From: Histomonas meleagridis
Lineage: Eukaryota > Parabasalia > Tritrichomonadida > Dientamoebidae
Assembly (NCBI GenBank): GCA_020186115.1
Contig: WSYJ01000134.1
Span: forward strand, 186,001 to 250,000
Direction: 5' to 3'
DNA length: 64,000 nt
The notes under the pieces: model-generated
The model's input: the letters and a program-made list of their open reading frames with translations, nothing else
Database searches by the model: none
What the model was told of the DNA's origin: nothing
Translations under genes and position numbers: made by a program
Shown: positions 20,221 through 29,276 of the stretch, in pieces
Layout of the letters: every line of letters begins with the position of its first letter
How positions within the stretch are numbered: the stretch's first letter is position 1

Positions 20221-21315
20221 ATGGATCTTCGCGTTGGCACCAAGTATCGACTTAAAAAGCGCATTGGTGCTGGGAGCTTTGGCGAGATTTATGCAGGTGA
20301 AAATGTTCTAACGCATGAAGATGTTGCAATAAAAATTGAATCAGTTCATACTCGCCCACCTCAGCTTTTTGTAGAATCTAAAATATATAAAACACTTTCT
20401 GGTAGTGTTGGCATTCCATCCATATCGTGGTTTGGTGTTGAAGGTGATTATAATGTTCTTGTAATGGAATTACTCGGCAAATCTCTTGAAGAATTATTTG
20501 TTTTATGTCAACGTCATTTTTCTCTTAAAACAGTTCTTATGCTTGCAGATCAAATGATTTCAAGAATTGAATACATCCATAACAAAGGTTATATACATCG
20601 AGATATTAAACCCGACAACTTTACCATTGGCCTTCACTCCAAAAGTAACGAAGTTCATATCATTGATTTTGGTCTTTCCAAGAGATATCTTGATCCCAAA
20701 ACTCATCAACATATCCAATTTCGAGAAGGTAAGACACTTACAGGTACTGTACGGTATTCTTCCATCAACACACACCTTGGAATTGAGCAAAGTCGTCGTG
20801 ACGACATTGAATCGATTGGATATGTATTAATATATTTTCTTAAAGGGTCACTTCCATGGATGGGAATCAAAGCGGACAATCGCAAACAGAAGCACGAACT
20901 CATTTCTGAGAAGAAAATCGGTACATCTATTGAAATGTTATGCCGCGGATTACCAAATGAGTTTTCGATTTTCATAAACGAAGTCCGAAAACTCGATTTC
21001 ACGGATAGGCCGAACTATTCTATGTACCGCCAAATGTTCCGCGACTTGTTCATTCGCGAAGGATTTGTTTTTGATTATCAATATGATTGGTGCGTTACTC
21101 CGCAACAAAATATTCAGCAAAAACAAATCGAAGAAAAAGTTATAACTGAGCAAAAACCTGTGAAAAGGGATAACAATAATGTGAGCAATAATGTGCAGCA
21201 AGCGCAAATTAGAAATAGAATACCGGTGAGAGCTGTGGTGCAAAGAAATAGAACAGTGATTCCAAGCTGGATGAATCAGCCACAAATTAGAAAAGTGGTA
21301 ACGAACAGAAGATAA
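20221..21315 (+). CDS. Casein kinase 1 family protein kinase
   Basis: 364 residues. The kinase domain starts at once: [11 protein letters not shown] glycine loop, AIKIE (lysine), HRDIKPDN catalytic loop (H126-N133), IDFGLSKRY (DFG), then [20 protein letters not shown]. The last replaces the APE motif with the SIN and THLG signature specific to CK1. [22 protein letters not shown] is also diagnostic. All catalytic residues are present, so it should be an active Ser/Thr kinase. The C-terminal tail (about 300-364) is Gln/Asn/Arg-rich with no recognised domain. CK1 is expanded in trichomonads; the specific role is unknown. The ATG sits exactly at the usual CK1 start ([16 protein letters not shown]). 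Confidence 0.95.
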   Translation: MDLRVGTKYRLKKRIGAGSFGEIYAGENVLTHEDVAIKIESVHTRPPQLFVESKIYKTLSGSVGIPSISWFGVEGDYNVLVMELLGKSLEELFVLCQRHFSLKTVLMLADQMISRIEYIHNKGYIHRDIKPDNFTIGLHSKSNEVHIIDFGLSKRYLDPKTHQHIQFREGKTLTGTVRYSSINTHLGIEQSRRDDIESIGYVLIYFLKGSLPWMGIKADNRKQKHELISEKKIGTSIEMLCRGLPNEFSIFINEVRKLDFTDRPNYSMYRQMFRDLFIREGFVFDYQYDWCVTPQQNIQQKQIEEKVITEQKPVKRDNNNVSNNVQQAQIRNRIPVRAVVQRNRTVIPSWMNQPQIRKVVTNRR

Positions 21316-21698
21316 TAAATGTATTGTTATGTGTTTGAATTTTTGTTTGTTATGTTTCACACATTGTATTTCGAGCATTTTTTTATGTATACATAAAAGA
21401 AATAATTTTTTTTTCTGATGGCGCTCATTTCAAATTAGAAAAATGAATTCAAATTTGAGTAATACGAAAGTCATGCTTGGTAATATTTAAAGATATTTGA
21501 TTGTTTCTAAAAAAAATTTAGAGAAACACATGAGTACGTCAATATAATTTATATACAAATGTTAGTTTCAAAATGACGATAGTTTTTTTTCTGTGTAAAA
21601 CAGTTTTGAATGATCATTCAATTTGTCTATCGTCTGTCCAATAAGTTGATTTGAAAAAAATGGTTCAATTATTTAAACAAAATATTTACAAACACAAA
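21316..21698. other. Convergent intergenic gap
   Basis: Between the ends of CK1 and the possible nucleoporin. Nothing recognised. Confidence 0.4.
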
Positions 21699-22751
21699 TT
21701 ATGGTGACGGTATGATTCGATTCCTTCGCACAACAACTTTCTTAGGCGTGAAAGTTGGCACTTTTCCGCTTACTTGAACTGGTGCTGGGGCAAATGTTTG
21801 CATTGCAAACACGTTGTCATTCGACTTCTGAGGGGTTCCTATGATTGATGAACCTTGCGCAAGGATGCCACTGAATCCACTTCCAAACGCATTTGCTTTT
21901 GGAGGCGGCTTTCGAAATTTTTCTTTGTCTCGGTCACGTTTTTCGAAATCGCTCTTTCGTTGGATCTGAAAGTTTTTATAGTTTCTATATATCTGTTGAA
22001 TTAAGCTGGGTTTACTGGGTTCCATTGGGTCGCTCGTATCAATGTAATGAATTCGTGAGAAAATGTTGGATTTGATTTCAAGAGTGATTGATTGTAATTG
22101 AGCTAATTTCCCACTACAGCGAATAATTGCTTTGTGTTGTGCTTCAATAACAAGAGTTAATGAATTGGGATTACTGTTGGATTTAGATGCATTGTTTTCT
22201 GTAATTGTTGTTATGGATTGTTTTATTGCTGATGATTGTTTACAAAGTTTTTCGCATTGCTTTTGCAAACATAAATTTGGAGAAGCAGTATTACGTTGCA
22301 AGTCATCTAAACTATTTTTCGAACTTTCAATAAATCCATTTCCATAGTCTATATCTGATGTTAATCGTACGAGGGAATGTAATATCATAAATTCCAGCTC
22401 ACGAGTCATTTCTGTTAGTTTATGCGAAAATTCTTCAGTTCCATTGATTTCTGGGGGATTTAAATATTGCTGTGATAATTCAATTGTTTTATAAAAATAA
22501 ATTTGCGCTTCTGGTGGAACATCTTTTAGCTTAGTGTTTTCATCAAATCCGCGTTCTGTTATTGGGTCTTTCTTTCCAAAACTGGAGGAAAACCCATTTG
22601 AACCCAGCATTAATTTAAACGGCCTCCTTTCACCAATGGCGCTAAAATCTGATTGCTTTAATCTTGGAAAGAAGAATTTAAGATTGCATGCTAATTTGTT
22701 ATAACTTTTTTCAGTGTAATTAAAAAAACCATGAAAATCCTTTTTAATCAT
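21699..22751 (-). CDS. Coiled-coil protein, possible FG nucleoporin (Nup58/Nup54-like)
   Basis: 350 residues from ATG 22749-22751. The middle (about 75-240) is helical with heptad-like spacing (ELSQQYLNPPEING, KSSLDDLQRN, EAQHKAIIRCSGKLAQLQS). FG dipeptides occur near both ends (GSNGFSSSFGKKD; NAFGSGFSGILAQG). A central coiled coil flanked by short FG segments is the layout of Nup62-complex members, and NAFGSGFSG looks like a residual FG repeat. This is structural analogy, not recognised identity. A second ATG at residue 48 (MLGSNGFSSSFG) could be the true start because the first 47 residues look unlike the rest. Confidence 0.55.
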   Translation of the reverse strand: MIKKDFHGFFNYTEKSYNKLACNLKFFFPRLKQSDFSAIGERRPFKLMLGSNGFSSSFGKKDPITERGFDENTKLKDVPPEAQIYFYKTIELSQQYLNPPEINGTEEFSHKLTEMTRELEFMILHSLVRLTSDIDYGNGFIESSKNSLDDLQRNTASPNLCLQKQCEKLCKQSSAIKQSITTITENNASKSNSNPNSLTLVIEAQHKAIIRCSGKLAQLQSITLEIKSNIFSRIHYIDTSDPMEPSKPSLIQQIYRNYKNFQIQRKSDFEKRDRDKEKFRKPPPKANAFGSGFSGILAQGSSIIGTPQKSNDNVFAMQTFAPAPVQVSGKVPTFTPKKVVVRRNRIIPSP

Positions 22752-23050
22752 TAAGCCAATTTAATTTATCTTAACATTTATCACAATATACTTCATATTG
22801 GAAAGGAGAGTAATTGAAACTATTCATAAAGATAAGGTTTATCATTCTGTTCTGGGGTGGAAATTCGAGAGAAAAATTAATTCTTATTCAAAAGGAAAAG
22901 CAGCACCCAAGCACACATACTAGAAAAAATCACTCAGTTCAAAAAACGTAAAGTAAAATAAATCAAAATTATATATAAATTTTTACTAAAAAATATCAAA
23001 AATCCGTTGATGTATTTATTTTATGAGATATAATTTGTAATTTTTATTTA
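22752..23050. other. Intergenic, about 300 bp
   Basis: AT-rich; nothing recognised. Confidence 0.4.
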
Positions 23051-24963
23051 TTAAATATTTACAATAAATTGTTCTTCTTTAAAATCTTTTGCAAATGGGT
23101 CTTCTTCAATATGTAGAATTGGTTTGCTTACTGCTAATGTTGCGTTAATTTTATTTTCGTTTGTATCTTCACTGTTAACTTCATCATTTGAAATAATCTT
23201 CTTTTTATGGTGAATATGAATAATTAAAACAATTAACAATACAATAATAATAACAACAATAACAAACAAAACGCAAACAATGATAATTATTGTTATTATT
23301 TTATTATCATTCGAACCATTTTCATTTACTTGAAAAATCATAAAGAAATCAGAATAATAACTAATATATGTTGAATAATATATTATTACATATTCATAGT
23401 CAATAAAATCTGTGGTTATATATGTAATTATTGATGAAATAAATGAAATGGAATATGTTTTAGATATTAATGAAATATTAACAATTGTTTTTGTATACGA
23501 CAATAAATAATCTAAAACAAATGAATGAGAAATAGTTACATCTTTTCCAAATGACTTTATAAATGTATTTGATTTTGTATATGTGTTGGGGTTAGTATAT
23601 GTATTAGAATTAGTATATGTATTAGAGTTAGTATATGTATTAGAGTTAGTATATGTGTTCGATTGGGAAAACGTTAATGATGAAATTGGTAAACAGTCGT
23701 TAAATGTTTCCTTTGTGATATCAAAATCACCAAATGTTTGATTTTTATATGATTCTGTTACCATAACTTCTATATCATATGATTGAGTAAAAGCGCCTTG
23801 CATAAATACTGGCTCTATTTCTCCTAAAAAGTATATACATTTAAGAGAAGAACACCCATCAAATGCATAAGCTTCAATAATTTGAACATTTTTTCCGATG
23901 AATAGTGTGGACAATTTTGTACACCCGCGGAACATATTAGTACCAATTGATGTAACTTCATTCGATATCGAAAATGAAATCAAATTTCCACAATCACTAA
24001 ATGCATATTTTCCAATACTTAAAACATTTTCACAATTTTTAATATATTCCAAGTTTTTTGCTTCATGAAAAGCAAATTCTCCAATAATAGTAACAAATGA
24101 TGGAATTTCATGAAATATATTTCGCCTTCTTTATTGGGTGGATAATGAAGAATTGTTGTGAAATTTTTATTATACATAATGCCATCATTATTTAGATTAC
24201 TGAAATTTAAGTTATTTTTTGATACATTATAAAAACTAATATTATAACATAAGAAAAAAGCATCTACTCCAATACTTGTAACTGATGCTGGAATTGTGAA
24301 ATTTTTCAGTTTTTCACATGCATAAAATGCACTACTTCCAATTGTTTGTACATTTGCACCAATATTGACTAATTCTAAATTAGAGCAATAATAAAATGCA
24401 GAATCTCCAATTTTAGTAACTTAATTACCTATATCAATTGAAACTAATGAAAATCTTGAAAAATCATAATTTTGGATTTCAGTAATACCATTTTCAATTA
24501 TAATATGTATTTTCATTTCTTTATATAAATCTCTTGTTTCATATTCATCAGAATTTGTGATTATAAGTGTCGATGTTGATTGATTAAAATATTCAAACGT
24601 GGAATTAAAAAACAAAATAAACTGATAAGAATGAGAAAAACTCTTATTTATTAAAGAGTTTTCTTTTGTTTTTATTCCTTTTGGCGTTAAAAATTTGAAA
24701 ACAAAAAAGAATGAAATTAAAAAAATAATTTCTAAAAGATAACTCGAAAAAATATATAAGATAGAATTTTGAGAAACACCATATTTTTGTAGTATTGGTC
24801 TAACATTATTATGTAATAAAATATCTAAATCAGAAACATTATTTGAAATTGATTTAATTTTGATATTATTTTTATTACATACAAAAAAATTTAATCGCAA
24901 TGTATGATTTATAATCAGAACTTCATGAGAAACCATTCCAATTTGAAGATATATGAAAAACAT
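23051..24963 (-). pseudogene. BspA-like leucine-rich repeat surface protein, broken
   Basis: The first frame (ATG 24961-24963 to stop at 24421) reaches the LRR region at NGITEIQNYDFSRFSLVSIDI. The TAA at 24421-24423 falls inside an LRR and is followed in the same frame by VTKIGDSAFYYCSNLELVNI and further repeats. A frameshift near 24115 then moves the reading to the frame that ends at 23051 (YAFSDCGNLISFSISNEVTSIG). The last part has LRR_5/TpLRR repeats, a Ser/Thr/Asn/Tyr stalk with six-residue TYTNSN repeats (18-bp tandem unit, about 23570-23660), a membrane segment (IITIIIIVCVLFVIVVIIIV) and a cytoplasmic tail. Intact relatives are type I surface proteins implicated in adhesion. At least one nonsense change and one frameshift make this copy a pseudogene unless misassembled. 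Confidence 0.82.
23570..23662 (-). repeat. 18-bp in-frame tandem repeat (TYTNSN)
   Basis: Four to five 18-bp units encoding Asn-Thr-Tyr-Thr-Asn-Ser in the extracellular stalk just before the membrane-proximal domain of the BspA-like gene. Confidence 0.85.
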
Positions 24964-25076
24964 CACCAAAATTATTTTCCGCCCTTTGAAAAGAACGTTA
25001 AAAATTAGACAACTGTGAAAAACGGTTCGTAGCTCTTTTAAATTTTGGGTTTTTTTTAGTTCCAGAGTAACAGAAG

Positions 25077-25727
25077 ATGGAACTAGAAAAAATTCTCAAA
25101 AACAAACATAAAGCATTGATTCAAGACACTTTAAGAGCAGCCCTATCAAAAACTAATGATGGAAATTTAATTATTCATCCATTTGTTCTCTTAGTTCAAA
25201 CGTTACAAAGAGAAATCGAATTTATTGAACCCTTTCTTGTACCTGAAATGAAAAAAATTACGGCACCTGTTGAAAGCACTTATGCATCTGCAAAAAGTGT
25301 TTTATCAGAGGCTCAAACCAAGATATATGGTGACTCAGAAGTTGATCCAAGTTCAAGTCAAATGGGATCTCTTATTGAATATCACATAAATTTATTGAAA
25401 TTATTTCGTGCTCTTTTTACTCGCCAAATCGAAAAAGATAAACAAATTCCAGCAGCAACGCAAGTTCTTCAAAGGCAGGTATCACGCTCTTATGAAGCAA
25501 TTAAGCAAATTGCAGATGTACTTTCAGCAGATGTGCCAACTGAAACTAACTCTAGAGCAAGAACACAAAACTCCAAAGTAAGAAATCCATCACGGAAGGC
25601 TAAAAGCGAAATGCGTGAGTCAGATTCGCCCATTGAAATTCAAACAAGAATATCTCCATTCATTACAGAATCACAACAAAAATCGTTTGTTGACATTAAC
25701 GGAGTTACGTTCCCTCGCTATGTTTAA
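25077..25727 (+). CDS. Small helical protein, function unknown
   Basis: 216 residues from ATG 25077 (MELEKILKNKHKALIQDTLR). Residues 1-150 are predicted helical and probably coiled-coil. Residues of about 153-185 are basic and Ser/Arg-rich, probably disordered. The C-terminus ends FVDINGVTFPRYV. There is no signal peptide or membrane segment. No family is recognised. The codon pattern and clean frame support a real gene. Confidence 0.65.
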   Translation: MELEKILKNKHKALIQDTLRAALSKTNDGNLIIHPFVLLVQTLQREIEFIEPFLVPEMKKITAPVESTYASAKSVLSEAQTKIYGDSEVDPSSSQMGSLIEYHINLLKLFRALFTRQIEKDKQIPAATQVLQRQVSRSYEAIKQIADVLSADVPTETNSRARTQNSKVRNPSRKAKSEMRESDSPIEIQTRISPFITESQQKSFVDINGVTFPRYV

Positions 25728-26098
25728 TATTTTCATTTTTTTTTATAATAAAAAGAAGTTATCATAAATCGATTTTATAACCATTTGCAGCTTAGCTTTT
25801 TCACTCAAAGCACAAAGATTTTTACCTGCAAATGCCATTAATTTTTTTATGAAATACAGTTTTTATTACTAATTTAATCTTATTTTATTGCACCTAAAAA
25901 AATTAAATCTAAGTTTGATACAGTTGATTTAAATAAGAAAGATGAAATGGAATAAAGTTTCATTAGCCAATGATATAATCACAACGACAAAACTTTAATT
26001 TTCGGTTTAAAAACTTCAGTCACTTTTTGATTTGGGGCGCCCCAAATTACATCAAAATCACATCAAATAAACACAAAAATTTGTTCAAATGCTCTTGT
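25728..26098. other. Convergent gap with long GC palindrome
   Basis: Holds an orphan TCACTTTTTGA motif (26019-26029) directly followed by the 18-bp perfect palindrome ATTTGGGGCGCCCCAAAT (26030-26047). No gene seen. Confidence 0.6.
26030..26047. repeat. 18-bp perfect palindrome ATTTGGGGCGCCCCAAAT
   Basis: The largest of the G4NNC4 palindromes, 52 bp beyond the end of the SCAR/WAVE gene and abutting an initiator-like TCACTTTTTGA motif. Confidence 0.9.
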
Positions 26099-27529
26099 TT
26101 ACCAAGTTGTGGTAGACTCAGTCTCAGATTCATCAGTATCAGTAGAGTCAGAGCATGCAACTGCATCACGAATCTTAGCAGCTTGTTGTAAGATTTCTTG
26201 TACGGTCAAAGTGTTCGGATCTCTTTCCTCAATTCTTGCCTTTGGAGGAGGTAACGGCTTAGATTTATCTACTTGCTTCAACACGAATTTACCAGACTTG
26301 ATCAAATCGAGGTGAGAAGCACCAGAAGCGCCAGAATCAGATACCTTATTAAGTGTGACAGCTGAAGGATCTGATATTCCTGTCTTAAACTTAAGACCGC
26401 CTGCAGTACCAGATGATGAAGGAGGTGGTGGGGGTGGAGGTGGTGGAGGTGGAGGAGGCGGTGGTGGAGGTGGTGGGGGTGGAGCACCAGCATCGGGTGC
26501 AGAAGGAGCAGCAGGAGCAGAAGGTGCAGCTGAAGACTTAGATGCTTTCTTATCCTTTGATTTCTTATCGGCTTTCTTATCCTTGGATTTCTTACTTGAC
26601 TTGGATGGTGAAGCTTCAACAGCGTTTCCTGATGCAACAGGTGCGAAAGTTGGTGGTTGAACAACTTTTGCACGTGACTTTGGTGCCATTGGTTTGGTTG
26701 ATGTTGGTGATGGTCTATATGCTGTCTTAAGTGGTGTAGAACCATGTGCAAGTGAGACAGGAATATCACCATGTGATGCTTGACCACGTGGAGGTGGCAT
26801 ACAAAGCGATGTTGGTGCTGGTGGAGGTGCAGAGATAGCAGAAATGATAGATTCATTGTTTGTATTATCATTTTCTTCACTTTGCTTTCTCTTTAATTCT
26901 TGTTGAACTTTCTTCTCTTCCTTTTCTCGTGCTTTGGCTTCTTTACGAGCTCTCTTCTTCTCTTCACGTTCCTTTTGGAATTGCTCAAGAAGTTCTTGAA
27001 CGTATTGACGCTTGAAGAAATCTGGATCTGAGAAGAATCTATTGAAATCAACAGGTTGTGCTGGTGTATCAATCTTAAGGTCTTGAACAATCCTTGCTTC
27101 GAGGTTGTTGAACTGTGAAAGATCTGGTGGTGGTAATGCAGTATCAATAACAGCCTTAACAATTGTACTTGGTTCAAGTTGGAATGATGAGTTATCTTCT
27201 TGGTTAACAGGTGAAGTTGGAGGTGGTTCATCGCCTTGGCCCCATGTTTGAGCGAATTGTTTCATATGATTTATTGCGGATGGAAGATTGGATTTAAGCT
27301 CATTAACACGAGCAGAGAGTTTGTTGAACCTTTCCATGGTGTTGTTGGTCATTATAACCAAATCCTTGAACATGTCAATAGTATATGATGTAAGACATTC
27401 GGCTTGTTTCAAGAATCCAACCATTCTTATGCCACTAAGGCCATTAAGGCAATCATTTGGGTCGATTTGATTGAGCCCTTCGAGCCCATCATTGTCATCT
27501 AGTTTGATGATAGATCTTGCAGGGAACAT
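26099..27529 (-). CDS. SCAR/WAVE-family Arp2/3 activator
   Basis: 476 residues. The N-terminal SCAR homology domain (about 1-215) includes LNGLSGIRMVGFLKQAECLT, a helical NNTMERFNKLSARVNELKS segment, DTALPPPDLSQF, and a final FFSDPDFFKRQYVQELLEQF before a long basic charged helix (KEREEKKRARKEAK), in the same order as in WAVE proteins. A Pro-rich region with more than 20 consecutive prolines (about 348-372; nt 26421-26484) could bind profilin. The C-terminal VCA has a WH2-like HLDLIKSGKFVLKQV, a connector helix (VQEILQQAAKIRDAV) and an acidic tail ending in Trp (DTDESETESTTTW). It should bind actin and Arp2/3 to drive branched actin assembly during adhesion. TCACTTTT lies upstream at 27617-27610. 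Confidence 0.88.
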   Translation of the reverse strand: MFPARSIIKLDDNDGLEGLNQIDPNDCLNGLSGIRMVGFLKQAECLTSYTIDMFKDLVIMTNNTMERFNKLSARVNELKSNLPSAINHMKQFAQTWGQGDEPPPTSPVNQEDNSSFQLEPSTIVKAVIDTALPPPDLSQFNNLEARIVQDLKIDTPAQPVDFNRFFSDPDFFKRQYVQELLEQFQKEREEKKRARKEAKAREKEEKKVQQELKRKQSEENDNTNNESIISAISAPPPAPTSLCMPPPRGQASHGDIPVSLAHGSTPLKTAYRPSPTSTKPMAPKSRAKVVQPPTFAPVASGNAVEASPSKSSKKSKDKKADKKSKDKKASKSSAAPSAPAAPSAPDAGAPPPPPPPPPPPPPPPPPPPPPSSSGTAGGLKFKTGISDPSAVTLNKVSDSGASGASHLDLIKSGKFVLKQVDKSKPLPPPKARIEERDPNTLTVQEILQQAAKIRDAVACSDSTDTDESETESTTTW

Positions 27530-27899
27530 TTGACAATTTTATATCAAAAAGCAGAAATCTGCACGAATTTGAATGAAATAAAATTGTCTGCGTTTTGAAT
27601 ATAGAACCGAAAAGTGACTTCGATTTTGAAAGGAGACCATTCTCAATTTTGTTAACTAAACGATAAACGCCGATACAAAATTAACGGATGTCCTATTTCT
27701 GTATATTGTCCGAATACTTTTTAAAGTTAAATATTTTGCTTTAATTTTTACTCACTTTTATTCAGAAAATTTATCTGATTTTGATGTAAGTTACAGGATG
27801 TTGTTCGAATCACAATAGCGAAATTGGCTGACTTTAATTGAAACACTTTTGAGAAAAAAATTTATTGAAAAAGATCATAATGAAAGATTAGTAAATTTT
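27530..27899. other. Gap upstream of SCAR/WAVE with initiator-like motif
   Basis: AACGG-like and TCACTTTT motifs upstream of SCAR/WAVE. Nothing coding. Confidence 0.45.
27610..27617 (-). promoter_or_regulatory. TCACTTTT initiator-like motif of SCAR/WAVE
   Basis: Minus-strand TCACTTTT 80 bp before the ATG at 27529. AACGG-like sequence (TTAACGG) lies further upstream near 27680. Confidence 0.45.
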
Positions 27900-27965
27900 T
27901 CACATTCTAAAAGTAATTTCTTTGATTTCATTGTGATCTTTACTATTTGCATACATGGGTGCTGT
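27900..27965 (-). pseudogene. Terminal ankyrin module of locus B, beyond the mariner insertion
   Basis: Encodes TAPMYANSKDHNEIKEITFRM then TGA. It is aligned with the module start (T-A-P/L) and with the truncated last modules of loci A and D, which also stop shortly after the second helix. The conserved spacer sequence AATAATTTCCAAAT lies immediately to its right on the plus strand, then the mariner end. Confidence 0.7.
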
Positions 27966-27987
27966 TGCAAATAATTTCCAAATTATA

Positions 27988-29276
27988 GGGGAAACGGAAA
28001 TGTTTTATCTTAAATATAATAGAATCGAAATAAAAGATTTTAATTATTTTCTTTTAGGTTTACTTATTGTAGTAGTTACCTTTGTTCTTTATCACCCATT
28101 AACATCTTTCAATCCATTCTTCGAAAACTTTTGCTAAAGTATCCTTTGAAATTTCACTCGAAATTTCAGTTATTTTATCGTGCAATTTTGTAAAATCATC
28201 AAATTTTTCTATATCTAGTTGATTTTTTAAAAAACCAAATAAAAAGAAATATGAAGGAGCAAAATCTGGTAAATATGGCGGTCGTGGAGCTATTTTAGAA
28301 TCATTGTCTCCCAAAAATTTAGTTGAAGCATTCGACATATGGGGAGATGCATTATCGAAATGTAAATAATATGGGTCTTCATGGAGCTTTTTTCTTCGTG
28401 GAAATACAATTTGCTTCAGAGGTTTAATTATATTATTAATTAATTATGTTGATTTAAAAAATTATTCATAATTATTTATAGAATCAACTATAAAGAATCG
28501 ATCAATATTCCAAAAGATAATTACCATATATTTTATCGTGTCAATTTTTGTATCGATAATTTCAGGTAAATTATTTTCTGATAGTGACCACATATGCTCA
28601 TGATCATATGATAAAAATAACCGAGATTTATCCCCAGTTATGATTCTATGGAAACCTTCTCTCTTGCTAACTTCTAAGATATCAAGGAGCTCAGTTGTAT
28701 TTCGCACTTTTTCTTCTCCTCTTTCACACGTCAGTTCATATGGAACCACTTATAAATTATATTAATGGAAGCCTAATTTATTGAGGTGATCATTTATGGT
28801 GGATCGTGGTATAGACAAGGCTTCGTTTATTGTATATGTTGAATGAAATGGTTCCATTTCGAGTGCAGCCAAAATTTTTGAATAAATGAAATCAAGAACA
28901 GGTCTGTCTGGACTTTGAATATTTGTTATTCCAGATCTCCCTAATCTAAATTGATGCACCCAATATTTTATGGTATTAATATTGAGTGCATCTTGGTGAT
29001 AAACATCATCTAACTCTTGTTTAATTTGGCTGAGTTTAAAGCCTTTTCTTTTCAGAAAAAATATGACTGCTCTTTGTTCGACTTCCATAGAAATGAAAAA
29101 CGTTTAAAAAGAATGACAATATGTAAGTTTATTTTTGACATTTTCTTGATATATAAAATATTTCTGATCTCAAAAATTATATCATTATTATTACAATCTC
29201 TTGTATTTTTATATATATAATAATTATTAAAAAAAATAAAAGGATCATATTTAGGATAAAACATTTTTGTCTACCC
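27988..29276 (-). mobile_element. Mariner-family transposon, about 1.29 kb, with TA target duplication
   Basis: Ends are imperfect inverted repeats of about 33 bp, matching at 27 of 33 positions. The right end, read inward on the minus strand, is GGGTAGACAAAAATG followed by TTTTATCCTAAATATGAT. The left end on the plus strand is GGGGAAACGGAAATG followed by TTTTATCTTAAATATAAT. Both are flanked by TA (27986-27987 and 29277-29278), the mariner target. It sits inside an ankyrin spacer of locus B, splitting off the terminal module at 27900-27965. Confidence 0.9.
28099..29088 (-). pseudogene. Mariner transposase, broken into three frames
   Basis: Frame pieces are 29088-28762, 28749-28462 and 28338-28099. 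The first has the N-terminal HTH pair (FLKRKGFKLSQIKQELDDV; LSIPRSTINDHLNKLGFH). The second has the first catalytic Asp in IITGDKSRLFLSYD. Between the second and third pieces lies YFHFDNASPHMSNAS with the second Asp, and the third has PPYLPDFAPSYFFLFGFLK with the third Asp of the D,D34D triad. The aspartates remain but frameshifts inactivate the gene. It is of the same general type as the mariner families known in trichomonads. Confidence 0.88.

Noticed and set aside
26302-26880. His/Leu-rich and Gly-rich frames opposite SCAR/WAVE
   Set aside because: Shadows of the proline and acidic coding repeats in other frames.
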